Origin: Heliocidaris tuberculata | Taxonomy: Eukaryota; Echinodermata; Echinoidea; Camarodonta; Echinometridae | NCBI GenBank assembly: GCA_025618425.1 | Contig: CM046836.1 | Span: 17,564,743-17,628,742, forward strand | DNA: 64,000 nucleotides | Direction: 5' to 3' | In this document: positions 1-11,724 of the stretch, one piece after another | How the letters are laid out: each line of letters opens with the position of its first letter | Position numbering within the stretch: the stretch's first letter is position 1 | Made by a program: the position numbers and the translations under genes | Notes under the pieces: generated by a model | What the model saw: only the letters and a program-made list of their open reading frames with translations | Database searches by the model: none | What the model was told of the DNA's origin: nothing

Positions 1-155
<155 letters not shown>

Positions 156-342
156 ATGTAATCGTGAGAAATGAAAATGAGAGAATTATCAAAATGTTGA
201 CTCAAGTAGTTGTACTTAATTAATGTTAAAATGAGATAAAGCAGTAGAAAATAAGGGTGTTTTCAAATAATAGACAGAAAGATACAACAGGTAAATGATG
301 TTCACTCTTTTAAAAGATGGATTTCAATAGTAACTTTGATAC

Positions 343-1155
343 TTAACCCTTACTGTACTGGGCTATTTCAAGCTCCACTCTGACAGGGGGAGGGGGCTCC
401 AAAGCCTACCCCCCCCCCTCACTCTGATCTCGGCCGCGACATGATCGATCGCCGCGAAATTTTGAACGGACCACGAGAATCGTGTAAAGAACACAAATCC
501 ATTGTTATTTTTATGTAAATTTTTATTTGTCTTCATTTAATATTATAATGTATGCAAATCATATACATAAATATACATTGCTATTAATAATCAACTAAAA
601 ATAGGCCTTGGAAATAAAATTTTAATGCAAGAATCTCTTTCTAAACCTTAAAAACATTATTACATAAGAAGAAATTTTGAAAGTGATTTCAATTCTAATG
701 TATTCTATTGTTTTATGAATTTCTTATATATTTCTTTTTTTTTCAACTTTGACTTTTTAATGTTTTTTTAAAATCTGATTTTTCAGAATGTTATATGAAT
801 CAATATTCGGTTAGAATAGATGATACTTAGAGCTTAAAGAAGAAATTATACGTGATATTAAAAGGAGGAACATGAGGAAATGCAGTTTCCCATTGGTTTT
901 ATACACAAAACTCAGAAATCCTCCCTTTTCGGGCTGATATGAGGTCATAAAAGTTCACGTGACTCGGTTACGGTATAACTGATTTTTTTTGTAAACTTGG
1001 TGTCAAAAGATGCGCAATACTTGAAATAAAAAAAGTCGGAAAGTTGCGTGGCGTGAAATTCAGCGGTTCGAAATTTGTGGTGAAATTTGTAGAGGGAGGC
1101 CTCCCAGCCCTCCCCCCTCCCTCCCCCCCCCCCCCCCCAGTACAGGAAGGGTTAA
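343..1155. mobile_element. piggyBac-like MITE with TTAA target duplication
   Basis: The ends are inverted: CCCTTACTGTACTGGG at 347 and CCCAGTACAGGAAGGG ending at 1151. They are flanked on both sides by TTAA (343-346 and 1152-1155). A TTAA duplication with termini beginning CCC is the hallmark of the piggyBac superfamily. The roughly 805-bp interior has no transposase reading frame, so this is a non-autonomous copy. Runs of G and C lie just inside both ends (about 385-418 and 1095-1137). Confidence 0.8.
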
Positions 1156-2151
1156 AACGTCATTGTTTTTATGCATTTCAGAACAAACCACACACATAGA
1201 ATATTTCACTGTGGCTGAAAACATCTGTTTGACGTAGGAAATCCACTATGTACATGCTTAACACTCAAATGAAGGAGTAATGATTAACACTTACAAAAGA
1301 TGGCAGGGCCCCAGTATTTATTTCAAAAAGGCTCAAATGGATCAGCCGCGTACTGTTCTCAAGAAGAGTGATTTAAACTATTTTCTCGAGGTAACAGGAG
1401 CACAGCAATTCACTTTTTCAATAATAAAATACATGTACAATATGATGCATTGTGGGTATAAAGCTATAATGGCCATATATTTCTCAAGTATCCAATGTCT
1501 GATTGTAAGGGCCAAAATGAAATAAGCGATTCAGGAGCATCAAACTATATAAGAATGACATATCTTTTTTCTAGAGACATTTTGAAAGAGTGTTTTACAA
1601 TTTAGGGACTTATCAAATCAATCAACAAATCATATTGGGGGCGTCTGAGAAGACATGGAAGCTCTGAAGCTATTCATCACGGCCCCAAAGAAAAATATGT
1701 AAAAACTTTGATATTGCACTAACTGAACTTTTAAAACATGTCAGCTGACATGCTGAACCGAAAATAAGAGCCCATAAAATTGTTCCTTTTCTTGCTTTAA
1801 TACTGCAGTGATCTTTAAAATATTGCATTCCTAATCGATCTCATACGTACCTATAAACTATTGATTCCGTTATTAAATGTTTGGCAACATGGGTGTCGAT
1901 CCGGGGGGGGGGGGATCATGGGAGTGGCCTGTATTATCTTCCACCCAATATCTTTGGATAAAATAAATAAGAATTATGATACATTAACTTAAAACTAATA
2001 ATTATGGAAACTCATTACGTTTGATCTTGAAATACCATCACATTCATTAATGATTAGAAGTAAGGAAATAAGAAATGCCATAATTTCAATCAGAAAATAT
2101 CGACGAAAGTTCGTTCGCTCGCATTGTTATTCTCAATTAAGTGGTTCCGTC
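1156..2151. other. Intergenic DNA, no gene seen
   Basis: AT-rich sequence with only short unsupported reading frames. A GATCCGGGGGGG-type run near 1896-1915 resembles the G-run ends of the hAT-like elements elsewhere in the window, but no matching second end was found. Confidence 0.6.
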
Positions 2152-2299
2152 CATTGGCGTAGATCCGTGCATCCTTCCTTTTCATTAGGGGGAGGAGATG
2201 GCTTTGTTCTCCATGAATGGACATCCCCCCTCCCCCCCCCCCCCCCCCCCCCCCTCCGTTGAAAAGAAATTCTTGTTTATTTACGCCCGTGGTTCCGTC
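2144..2299. mobile_element. Small hAT-like MITE with 8-bp target duplication
   Basis: The direct repeat GTTCCGTC occurs at 2144-2151 and 2292-2299. It encloses a 140-bp element starting CATTGGCGTA and ending TACGCCCGTG, which are imperfect inverted repeats. An 8-bp duplication points to the hAT superfamily. The interior contains a long C run at about 2225-2256. There is no coding capacity. Confidence 0.7.
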
Positions 2300-3725
2300 G
2301 ATAACAATTTATCTCAAATGCTATTATATTACCTGTTTATTACTTACATATGTGCATAACTGATATTACAAAATATGTAAGTTCGGTTAATAACTCATCA
2401 GGGTCAATTATGAAGTCTTTATATCGCAGCGCTGCCTAACCAATGTTTGATAGCCGGTTAATTCTCCTGATCTAATTATAAGCATGGCAAATAGTTGTCA
2501 AATATAATTTTAGTCAGCGGGGGCATAAGACGAGAAATTTTTAATTTGTCTTGAGAACTAGAGGGGCGTTATCATAATGTGTGTACGATGTTAGTGTAAA
2601 ATGACATCTAGTGTTGATAAAGTCACATTAATCATTTTGTTAGAAATCGCTGCTCATTATTTTGTCTGATCTTCCATTTATTTTGATCGCCATAAGGTTT
2701 TGAAACTTCAACTCTGAACTTATTCGCTTTGGGTAAAGGATCGTATATGGCGTGTTAGATCACATCGTATTAAATGTTTGGTTAAAGTTTTCAAATTGGC
2801 TGCTCTCTCTCTCTCTCTCTCTCTCCTAAGTTATCTAATGTTCCATCGGTTTTAATCAATCTTTTTGGTAATAAAATTTTTGGAAAGAAACATATATCGT
2901 GCGCATGCGATTGGGGTCAATATGGGTCATAATTATGGTCACCTATAGGTTTAATAAGCCGAAGATACGTTTTGAAACCTCAACTCAGGAAATATCACTT
3001 TTGTTCTTTGTATAATAAAACTTCTTCTTCGAGCATTGAACAACAAAATTTTTATCGGCCTTCTTTCTCCTGAATCATTACAAATAATTCATAACACACA
3101 TATTTAAATATCTTATGTTATGATTATTACTATTTTTTGCATTTACCGTAACTTTAGACAACATTTAATCACACAGAAAACCATTTTGGGATGCTCTAAA
3201 ATGCAAGTTTTATAGACAAATTTAATGTGTCAGCCTTAATGACAAATTTGAATGCTGAATTCAAAGTTCAAGTACGCCTCTCTGGCAAATGAGATTTTTT
3301 TTTTACACGAGCCCTAATACACAGTCTTTTGTAAGCTTTTTGTGAGCTTTTTCATAGCCTACTGTACGGCGTGAAAAGATTATCCTGAAATAACATACAT
3401 GTATTTAACATTTTTTCTATTTTTTTAAATCTATATACCACAAGTAAATTCTTTATATCTGGCGACTGCACGATATTTTGGTTAGAAGTTTACACATATG
3501 CCAGGTCAAATAAGAATCGTTTATACAAATATTCTACACATCACAAAAACTACATATTGTTATGATACAATAAGGCATTATAAGTTTACAAAGACCAAGA
3601 ACAAACTTTGTAAGAAACAGCAGCCTCTATTGTGGAATTCAGGAATTTAACTTATTAAAATGTTCGCATACTAAATAATCTGAAGAAGTTTGAAGCGGAA
3701 GTGGAAAAAGTAATGAAATCTTAAT
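2300..3725. other. Intergenic DNA, no gene seen
   Basis: AT-rich sequence with a (CT)n tract at about 2803-2825. Reading frames are short and lack family resemblance. No RNA gene or element end was recognised. Confidence 0.6.
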
Positions 3726-3734
3726 CCTGATGTT

Positions 3735-4010
3735 GCTTTTGTTTGTATTTTTTTGTTTTCCATTGTATTTTGCTAAGATTATTTGTACTATGATTAATTT
3801 GTACTTTGTATTGTTTTTTATAGTTTGTTATGATTAATTTGTACTTTGTATTGTTTTTATTGTTTGTTATGATTAATTTTACTTTGTATTGTTTTTATAA
3901 TTGTATTCACGGCCTCTCTGAAAAACAGCCTTTTTGGCTGATCGAGGGCTTTTACCGTGTTGAAATCAAATCAAATCAAATCAATCAAATCAAATCAATC
4001 AAATCAGTCC
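3735..4010 (+). mobile_element. LINE-like 3' end with AATCA-repeat tail
   Basis: Three tandem copies of a roughly 40-bp segment containing TATGATTAATTTGTACTTTG (3790-3890) are followed by a GGCCTCTCTG...CAGCC stem and a terminal run of AAATC/AATCA repeats (about 3965-4008). A short-repeat 3' tail after a small hairpin is typical of CR1-like non-LTR retrotransposons. The family assignment is inferred. Related AATCA/TGATT tails occur near 38685 and 54625. Confidence 0.5.
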
Positions 4011-4160
4011 GAAATACGTGGTTTATACCTTGTTATATATTTTGTTAAACAAACTGAATTGTGGAATTATTTTGCTTATCTTTGTATGGAAGCACTGTAT
4101 CGTTTTTGACGGTGGTAAGACAAGGGGGTAAGGGGGCGCCGGAGTTGTTAATTTGGCCCC

Positions 4161-5100
4161 TTACATAGCCAAGGCATTAATAAACACGGTGATAGGAATT
4201 GCATAGCTCCCATATAATTCTGGTAAGTCAGATTTTTTCATTGCTGCATCACAAGACCATTTTAATCGGCTCAATATTAATCTTTCCTTCCCCATGTCTT
4301 TTACAATCAGAGAGCTGGGTATAGTGTTTGATAGTGAAATAAAAATGTCTGACCATGTCATTTGCTTATGTCGTACCCTAACCTGGCAAATTTTTCATCT
4401 AAATCGTATCAGAGGCTACTTGGATCGAGATACATGTCATAATGTTGTAAGAGCAATTGTGTTCTCCAGGCTATATAATGGGTGGATGCTTGCTTGGTGG
4501 GGTCAGTATGCATGACCTGGGCAGAATCCAACGTCCCCAGAATAAATGTACTGGGCCAATCTGTGAAAAAACAAAGTGGTCCCCGGTGGTCCCATGCTAC
4601 CCCGTTGTTAAACGAACTACACTGGCTTTCAGTTGCTGATAGAATACAGTACCGCATACTTGTTCAAACTTTCAAATCTTTGTCAACCACAATTCCTGTG
4701 TCCATCTCCTCTCTCTTTCAACAGCAGAGGACATCATATGCACTTTACAGCAGCTCCTGCCTTTGTCATTCCCAAGTCTCGTAAATAGGCCGGCTTCAAA
4801 TCCATCCATTGCCCCACGCCCTTGGAACAAACTCCCTGCATTTCTTAGAAATAGGCCAAAGCGTCATTCAAATTCATTTACGACGACTTGGATGCGGATT
4901 CTTGCTCGAGTTTTACTTTCCTTCGCATTAATAGGCAGTCAAGTTAGCAGTGTGTTCATTCACTTTAAAACAAGTACAAGAAGTCCAGAAAATAGCCGGG
5001 CTTTGCCTTTTCTAAATTTTTTTCGTCATTTAAGCATTCTAATGTTTTCAAATGTAATTTGTTGCTGCAAATTGATGAAGTCATCTAATGATATGGTGTA
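4161..5100 (+). pseudogene. Degenerate CR1/L2-like reverse transcriptase C-terminal remnant
   Basis: Reading several plus-strand frames in turn gives the C-terminal part of a non-LTR reverse transcriptase: ELGIVFDSEIKMSDHV (from 4312), then ICRTL-type and YLDRDTCHNVVRAIVFSRL segments, then LLNELHWLSVADRIQYRIL (about 4600-4660) and PRPWNKLPAFLRNR (about 4816). These match the usual order of CR1/L2-type elements (LGV.FDS, SRLDY, LHWLPV..RI, WN.LP). Frameshifts at about 4500 and 4780 and missing upstream domains show it is a dead fragment. Confidence 0.7.
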
Positions 5101-5141
5101 AAACGAATTATTGGACTACCCTTCATTTTTCATAAATACCG

Positions 5142-6274
5142 TACCCTCTAAATGTAAAAGAGTGAACAAGCACTCAAAAGAGAGTGAAATTCCACTCTCA
5201 CAAGGAGGGACAACCCTTTTTCGAGTGAAAAAAGTGGTTACTATTTCACTCGGGAAAGAGTGAAACACCAATTCTTTAAAGAGTGAAAATTTTATCACTC
5301 ACGTGGACAGAGTAGATATAATTCACTCCTTTCTGAGTGAAATCATCAACCTCGGTCTCAAAAGTATTGTGACGGGCACGGTTAGCCACGCCGGACGACA
5401 CGACTATCTTGTCAGGATACCCCCATGCCTGGCCGAGCTCCCCGTCCGTCTGGTCAAAATGTATGACCGCTGCTGATTGCTGGAGTTACCGGCACTCGAC
5501 AATCACAAACCGTCAGTTACGGCACACCACCAGGCCTACCAGCAACCACTCATCCGTTTATGGCAATTGTTCAGCATGAATAGACCTCGGTGAGATCCAT
5601 CGGGTCATGATGGGGGCGGATACAGTGTAATGGCTAATCTGAAATACACAATTCTATCACTTCGGGATGTACTAGACTATACAACAAATCATTGACGTAA
5701 CAGTTAGTAAACTAATACTTTTATCAAAACAACATAATCCCTACTGAATTATCAAATTTAACCACTGATTCTCGGCAAGAAAACTTTATCAAGAAATAAT
5801 CTATCAAAATGAGTCAGTACAAAACCCCTATATCATTTGAATATGCGAATTATGCTAATTTTCCTGCCTGAAGCCAAACCAGTACCGTTACGGCTTAATC
5901 TCTATTGGTTTGCACATTGTAACCGATGTGCTGTCACTTATAAAACATTTAGCTCGGTTCGTTAGAGTATTAAGCACTCTTTTTCAAGAGTGGTGCCTGT
6001 AGTTTTGTTCACAACAATGAAATGACACTGACAATGAATTTTAAGCGGCTCGTCATTGGTTGCCTTGCGTTACTCGTTGCTCACGAGTGAAAATACTTCA
6101 GTCTGCACACGATATCGAGTGGAACACAGGCTCGCTCTGTCAGTGAGTGAGTCGGCTGATGAAGGAATATCGGCATGCTCACTCAAAAGGGAGTGCTTTA
6201 CCACTCAATTTGGAGTGAAAGTTCCTTCACTCTTATGTCGAGCGGCAAATTCACTCCTTTACATTTAGAGAGTA
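5142..6274. mobile_element. 1.1-kb inverted-repeat element rich in GAGTGA motifs
   Basis: The left end TACCCTCTAAATGTAAAAGA at 5142 is inverted at the right end, finishing ...CTTTACATTTAGAGAGTA at 6274. The termini continue for about 25 bp of inverted similarity. Just inside both ends lie many copies of GAGTGAAA/TTCACTC in both orientations (5161-5345 and 6080-6255), a subterminal repeat pattern typical of transposase-binding sites. No intact coding region is seen. The superfamily is unresolved because no clear target duplication is visible. Confidence 0.7.
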
Positions 6275-6374
6275 TCAATCTAAATTTAATAATTTAATGC
6301 ACTCAATTAAGTGTGTCACTATAGTGTCAAAGTTTATTTCTCTATTTGAGTAAGATTACCCAAATATTTTTTTG

Positions 6375-7030
6375 GTGTATTTATTTGGGGTTCTTTTGGC
6401 GATAGAATTGCTTACTATCAATATTCGTAAAATTGAGGCAATACATTGTTTGAAAATAACAGAAATAAGAAAGTCACTGTACGCGGATGACTTTACGGTT
6501 TTCCTTTCGGACAATTTTTCACTTAGCTGGAGATCCTACAGGAATCATCGCTATATTAATATTACCAAAGGCAATGTGGATAGGGGCTGCTAGACATAAT
6601 CAACATTCACTAGAGAATATTCAGTTTGAGAAGCCCCTGACTATTCTCGGCGTCGACATATCTTACTCACCTAATGTCTTTACAGTGCAAAAAAGTGCAA
6701 AAAATTCTTGAATAAATTAACATGATTAAAGGGCAATTGAATTTATGGAGACTTCGCAAGTTATCTTTAATTGGTAAAGTGCAAATTGTCAAAACTTTTG
6801 CTTCCTCACAATTACTATATTTTGTAAGAATGTTGAAAATTCCTGATGGGTACATTAAGGAAGTAAATAAGTTAGTTCTGGGGTTCCTCTGGAACGGCCC
6901 AGACAGGATCAAACGGGAAGTAATGGTTACACAGTATGAAGATAGGGGACTGAAAATGCTATGTCTAAAGTCTCTCTTACAAGTCCAACAAGTGAAAAGG
7001 ATCAATAGAATTTTTACATCGAAATCATGA
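6375..7030 (+). pseudogene. L1/Tx1-like reverse transcriptase remnant with YADD motif
   Basis: Plus-strand frames read as part of a non-LTR reverse transcriptase. KSLYADDFTVFL (about 6471-6506) contains the YADD polymerase motif. LTILGVDISY and then LNLWRLRKLSLIGKVQIVKT (6737-6796) and LVLGFLWNGPDRIKREVM follow in the order found in L1/Tx1 elements. At least two frame changes and a stop at 7028-7030 break it. The 3' continuation lies in the duplicated block starting at 7028. Confidence 0.75.
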
Positions 7031-7039
7031 GGATGGAAA

Positions 7040-7560
7040 GCTATAATCTTCTCACTTTCCTGCGAAATGTAGGGGAGACTTTATTCTTTATTGTAACTAT
7101 GACCTTAAAAGTCTAAACCTAGTGATCCCTGAATGGTATAAAGAGGTTATGACTATTTGGAGTATAGTGATTCAAGAAAACATTCAAATATCAGACCAAA
7201 TAATTTGGAATAATAAATGTATGTTACAAGGCGGAAAATCAAATTGTAAGTTTAGTATAAAAGAAAAGGGGATTTGTAAAGGTGGTGCATACGTCGACAA
7301 ATTTGGAAGACAATTACGTTGGAAAGACGCCAAAGGAAAGGGATTAACATTCATGGAATATTTTGTACTTCTTGATTGTTACAAGAAAATGCCAATGGCA
7401 TGGAAATTCTTTTTTCTTCTTTAAAACTTTCATTCTCTTGTCAATTCAAGAGGACCAATTCCAACCGTATATTATCGATGGCATTCCTAGGGAAACAAAG
7501 GATATAGCAAAGAAATTATAGTACTCATTTTTTTCTGAAGGAAAATAATCCATCAATATC
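7040..7560 (+). pseudogene. L1/Tx1-like ORF2 C-terminal remnant, copy 1
   Basis: The frame from about 7122 reads IPEWYKEVMTIWS, then IIWNNKCMLQGGKS, then FSIKEKGICKGGAYVD and KGLTFMEYFVLLDCYKKMP. These match the region after the reverse transcriptase in L1/Tx1-type ORF2 (YKE...W, IWNN..., G...V.DL, F.E...L). It ends in a stop at 7422-7424. A short downstream piece (about 7855-7985) contains KCSFCKKSPEIV, the expected Cys-containing C-terminal motif. Confidence 0.7.
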
Positions 7561-8477
7561 AAATTTATTCATACGTCAGTCTAAATGAAATTAATGGTCC
7601 CCAACATCAACAAGTAACGGAACTACTAAAACTTCTTTTATCTTTTTCTTCTTTTTGCCAGTCGTTCATATATCTCTCGATACTTTCTACCTATTTATTG
7701 AACATTGTAATTGATTTGAGTTCTTTACCCGTATGTTTTGAAATTGAAAAATATGCTTATAAAATCGTTTTTGTAAAAATTGTTTTTGATGTAAAAGTGG
7801 AACAAATAAACTTCAAACTTCAAACTTCTAACTTCCTTTTCGTATTACTATAGATACAAAGCTACGAGCTTTGCAACTTAAAATCCTAAATGATTTGATC
7901 CCTACTAAAGTTTGACTCTACCGTATTCACAAAGTAACAGATACAAAATGTTCATTTTGCAAAAAGTCACCGGAAATTGTTGTATGTTTCAATTTTTTTA
8001 TTTTCCCTTTTCCGGCCAGGTGCCTGTTCTCTATATAATGCTTTTTCTGGTATACGTTGTTTGTTTTCTTTTTTGTAATCTTATGTAATTTCTTATACAG
8101 AAAATTGACAGTCAGTCGTTGTTTATTTTCTCTGTATGTTAGACATGTGTACACCAACGTCATTTATGTTTTACCATAATTATGTTTTACCATACTGTTG
8201 ATGTTATGTTATGTTTCATTTGGAATGCAAAGGATCATTAAAGCCCGAATAACAACCAAAACAATCAATTAAGCAAGATGATGAACTTTTTAATCGGCCC
8301 AAAATCAAGGAAATGGGCCTATATAATGGAAGGTGCCCGCCAAGGATTATTTATTATCTATGGCTATTATTGGTTAAGGTCGTCAGCTAACATATGCATT
8401 AATATTTTAATCAGTACAAATAAAAGACATTTTACACATTGTCCCCAGGGGCCTGATGAATAGCTTCAGGGCCTCAG

Positions 8478-8624
8478 GGGCCCCTTCTTAAAACGAGTTA
8501 CGACTGATTAGAATCGACGGCATCTTAAAATTAATCGTAACTCTTTCTCTTAAGTACACTGTTCGATTAATTCTAAGTTGCGATCGATTTGAATTAATAG
8601 CAACTCTTTATAAGACAGGGGCCC
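8478..8624. mobile_element. MITE with GGGCCC termini, copy 1
   Basis: The ends GGGCCCCTTCTTAAAACGAG and AAGACAGGGGCCC are imperfect inverted repeats of about 25 bp. The interior is palindromic, with GTTGCGA/TCGCAAC-like arms. It has no coding capacity. The same element sits at 11588-11724 in the duplicated copy. A related GGGCCC-ended element is at 60126-60284. Confidence 0.7.
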
Positions 8625-9731
8625 AGATGCCTCGAATAATTTATTTTTGAATGATCTGACAAGTCCCTTTGTACAACATACGTTCATATGTTTTTACAAA
8701 GAAAATAATATTATGATATAAATTATGGAATGACCACAATGGACCTATTCAGTAATAAAATTACGTTCGGAATATTGATATCACAATTGGGAACCTGATG
8801 AAACAATTTACTTTTACTATTTCTTTCAGGATTTTTTCACAATGATTTTGTAATATCTCCCTAATTCAGGTCGCAGTTAAATTCGCAGTAAGCTTCACCA
8901 AGTAAAGTTCAAACGAATAACATTTCACCTACTTCTGCTAATTGCAGGTGAATTGAAAAGATCATTGCACTTCAAACAATAAGCTAGTGATGAGTAAGTA
9001 CTTCAAAGCGCCTGGTGCATAATTCAACAACATTTAGGCCTAATTATAGCCACTTTAAAGTGAAAGATTGATAACAATTCCCGTTTGGGAAGATTTGCAC
9101 GTACACAACAAACTTTTAGAGACACCGTTACTGGCCTATAAGCATTATGGGATGCGACTGAAACATAAATGACCCATGATTTTACCGTTATAATCTGAAT
9201 GGGATAGATTGATTGATAATTCTAGAATACTTTATTGGAATAGAACAAGATTTGAGCTTTAAGCCTGGCTTACAGAGGCATCATTATTATGTGCTGACGT
9301 TAAGACCGCGTCAGTATAACTTTAACGGTCTTTTGTGTGTCATAAATCGTTTAGAATGTGATTGCAAAACGAACAGTAAATTAACACTTTTAAAAAGCTG
9401 GATACAATTTTCATACTGTTGAACCATCATGTTAAAAGGTAAATCTACCATTATGAAAATGTTGTCACTCTTCCAACCTTTTTAGTGCTGATCTAAAATT
9501 TTATTTTTTTAGAGTGCACTTACCTGAAAAGTCACTTTCATTTTTTATTGGTCGGAAATTTGTCAGGGGGGCAAACTGCCATCCTTGCCCTTTTCAAATA
9601 TGCTAGTGCTCTTCCCCACTTCTCTTATTCTCTCTCTCTCTCTCTCTCCTACGCTCATAATTATATCCTAATTCATTTTTTCGTGCTACATCGCTAATAT
9701 AGACCTACTTTGAAATGTAATTTCTTTTCTT

Positions 9732-9785
9732 CAGAGGGCGTCCTTTCAAGCCAGAGTCATCGATATACTTGTATAAACATAGCTT
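9732..9785 (+). mobile_element. Left terminus of an interrupted palindromic transposon
   Basis: CAGAGGGCGTCCTT at 9732, followed by GATATAC and TATAAACATA, is the inverted match of the sequence ending at 30840. The rest of this arm resumes at 29487, after a 19.7-kb interruption bounded by GTATAAACATAGCTT (9771-9785 and 29472-29486). See 29487-30840. Confidence 0.65.
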
Positions 9786-9901
9786 GGCCTATGGAAAGCT
9801 ATAAGGATGGAAAGCTATAATCTTCTCACTTTCCTGCGAAATGTAGGGGAGATTTTATTCTTTATTGTAACTATGACCTTAAAAGTCTAAACCTAGAGAT
9901 C

Positions 9902-10320
9902 CCTGAATGGTATACAGAGGTTATGACTATTTGGAGTATAGTGATTCAGAAAAACATTCAAATATCAGACCAAATAATTTGGAATAATAAATGTATGTTA
10001 CAAGGCGGAAAATCAAATTGTAAGTTTAGTATAAAAGAAAAGGGGATTTGTAAAGGTGGTGCATACGTCGACAAATATGGAAGACAATTACGTTGGAAAG
10101 ACGCCAAAGGAAAGGGATTAACATTCATGGAATATTTTGTACTTCTTGATTGTTACAAGAAAATGCCAATGGCATGGAAATCCTTTTTTCTTCTTTAAAA
10201 CTTTCATTCTCTTGTCAATTCAAGAGGGCCAATTTCAACCGTATATTATCGATGGCATTCCTAGGGAAGCAAAGGATATAGCAAAGAAATTATATTACTC
10301 ATTTTTTTCTGAAGGAAAAT
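9902..10320 (+). pseudogene. L1/Tx1-like ORF2 C-terminal remnant, copy 2
   Basis: It reads IPEWYTEVMTIWS, IIWNNKCMLQGGKS and KGLTFMEYFVLLDCYKKMP with only a few residues different from copy 1. The frame closes at 10196-10198. The copies are so alike that the duplication must be recent compared with the decay of the LINE itself. Confidence 0.7.
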
Positions 10321-11587
10321 AATCCATCAATATCAAATTTATTCATACGTCAGTCTAAATGAAACTAATGGTCCCCAACATCAACAAATAACGGAACTAC
10401 TAAAACTTCTTTTACCTTTTTCTTCTTTTTGCCAGTCGTTCATATATCTCTCGATACTTTCTACCTATTTATTGTACATTGTACTTGATTTGAGTTCTTT
10501 ACCCGTATGTTTTGAAATTGACAAATATGCTTGTAAAATCGTTTTTGTAAAAATTGTTTTTGATGTAAAAGTGGAACAAATAAACTTCAATCTTCAAACT
10601 TCCTTTTCGTATTACTTTAGATACAAAGCTACGAGCTTTGCAACTTAAAATCCTAAATGATTTGATCCCTACTAAAGTTTGACTCTACCGTATTCACAAA
10701 GTAACAGAAACAAAATGTTCATTTTGCAAAAAGTCACCCGAAATTCTGGTACACCTTTTCTTTTCCTGTCAAGTCGTTAACAAATTCTGGAATGATCTTA
10801 GCTCCCTTTTTGCAGAATTTCATCTCCTAATTTTTCTTCTATGAAATTATGTTCTTTGTGGTATTTATGAGCCCCAAAAGTCTAGAAATATCTACTCGTC
10901 GAAGTTTTTGCTACTGTTAGATAAACAATATATTTTTAGTTGACGTTGCGGCGATACAAAGCCTACTCTCCGGCACTTTTGTAATTATTTTTTATTGTTT
11001 TAATCCGTTGAAAATTATATTGCACGAAGGAAAGGCAAATTAGCGATGCATGCTGGTAAATGGACCGGCATTCTGAATGTCATTAAGGGTCATTGAGAAC
11101 AGGAGGTTGTTTGTTTCAATTTTTTTATTTTCCCTTTTCCGGCCAGGTGCCTGTTCTCTATACAATTCTTTTTCTGGTATAAGTTGTTTATTTTCTTTTT
11201 GGTAATCTTACATAATTTCTAATACAGAAATTGACAGTCAGTCGTTGTTTATTTTCTCTGTATGTTAGACATGTGTACACCAACGTCGTTTATATTTTAC
11301 CATACTGTTGATGTTATGTTATGTTTCATTTGGAATGCAAAGGATCATTAAAGCCCGAATTACAACCAAAACAATCAATTAAGCAAGATGATGAACTTTT
11401 TAATCGGCCCAAAATCAAGGAAATGGGCCTATATAATGGAAGGTGCCCGCCAAGGATTATTTATTTTCTATGGCTATTATTGGTTAAGGTCGTCAGCTAA
11501 CATATGCATTAATATTTTAATCAGTACAAATAAAAGACATTTTACACATTGTCCCCAGGGGCCTGATGAATAGCTTCAGGGCCTCCG

Positions 11588-11724
11588 GGGCCCCGTCTTT
11601 AAACGAGTTGCGACTGATTAGAATCGACAGCATCTTAAAATTAATCGTAACTCTATCTCTTAAGTACACTGTTCGATTAATTCTAAGTTGCGATCGATTT
11701 GAATTAATAGCAACCATTTATAAG
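11588..11724. mobile_element. MITE with GGGCCC termini, copy 2
   Basis: Same element as 8478-8624, carried along in the duplicated segment. Its ends have a few substitutions (CCCCGTCTTTAAACGAGTTG on the left). Confidence 0.65.

Larger units (their letters stand above)
7022..9690 (+). repeat. First copy of a roughly 3-kb duplicated segment (LINE 3' part plus flank)
   Basis: From AGGATGGAAAGCTATAATC at 7027 this segment is almost identical to the segment beginning at 9803. It runs through a LINE C-terminal coding remnant (7040-7560), a MITE (8478-8624), and up to a (CT)n tract and CTCATAATTATATCC at about 9670. It lacks about 335 bp, present at 10745-11105 in the second copy, that continues the LINE. 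After 9675 it diverges and the minisatellite found in the array units is absent. Confidence 0.85.

Noticed and set aside
4161..5101. Functional reverse transcriptase gene
   Set aside because: Several frame changes, no polymerase core and no endonuclease domain; only a decayed C-terminal part remains.
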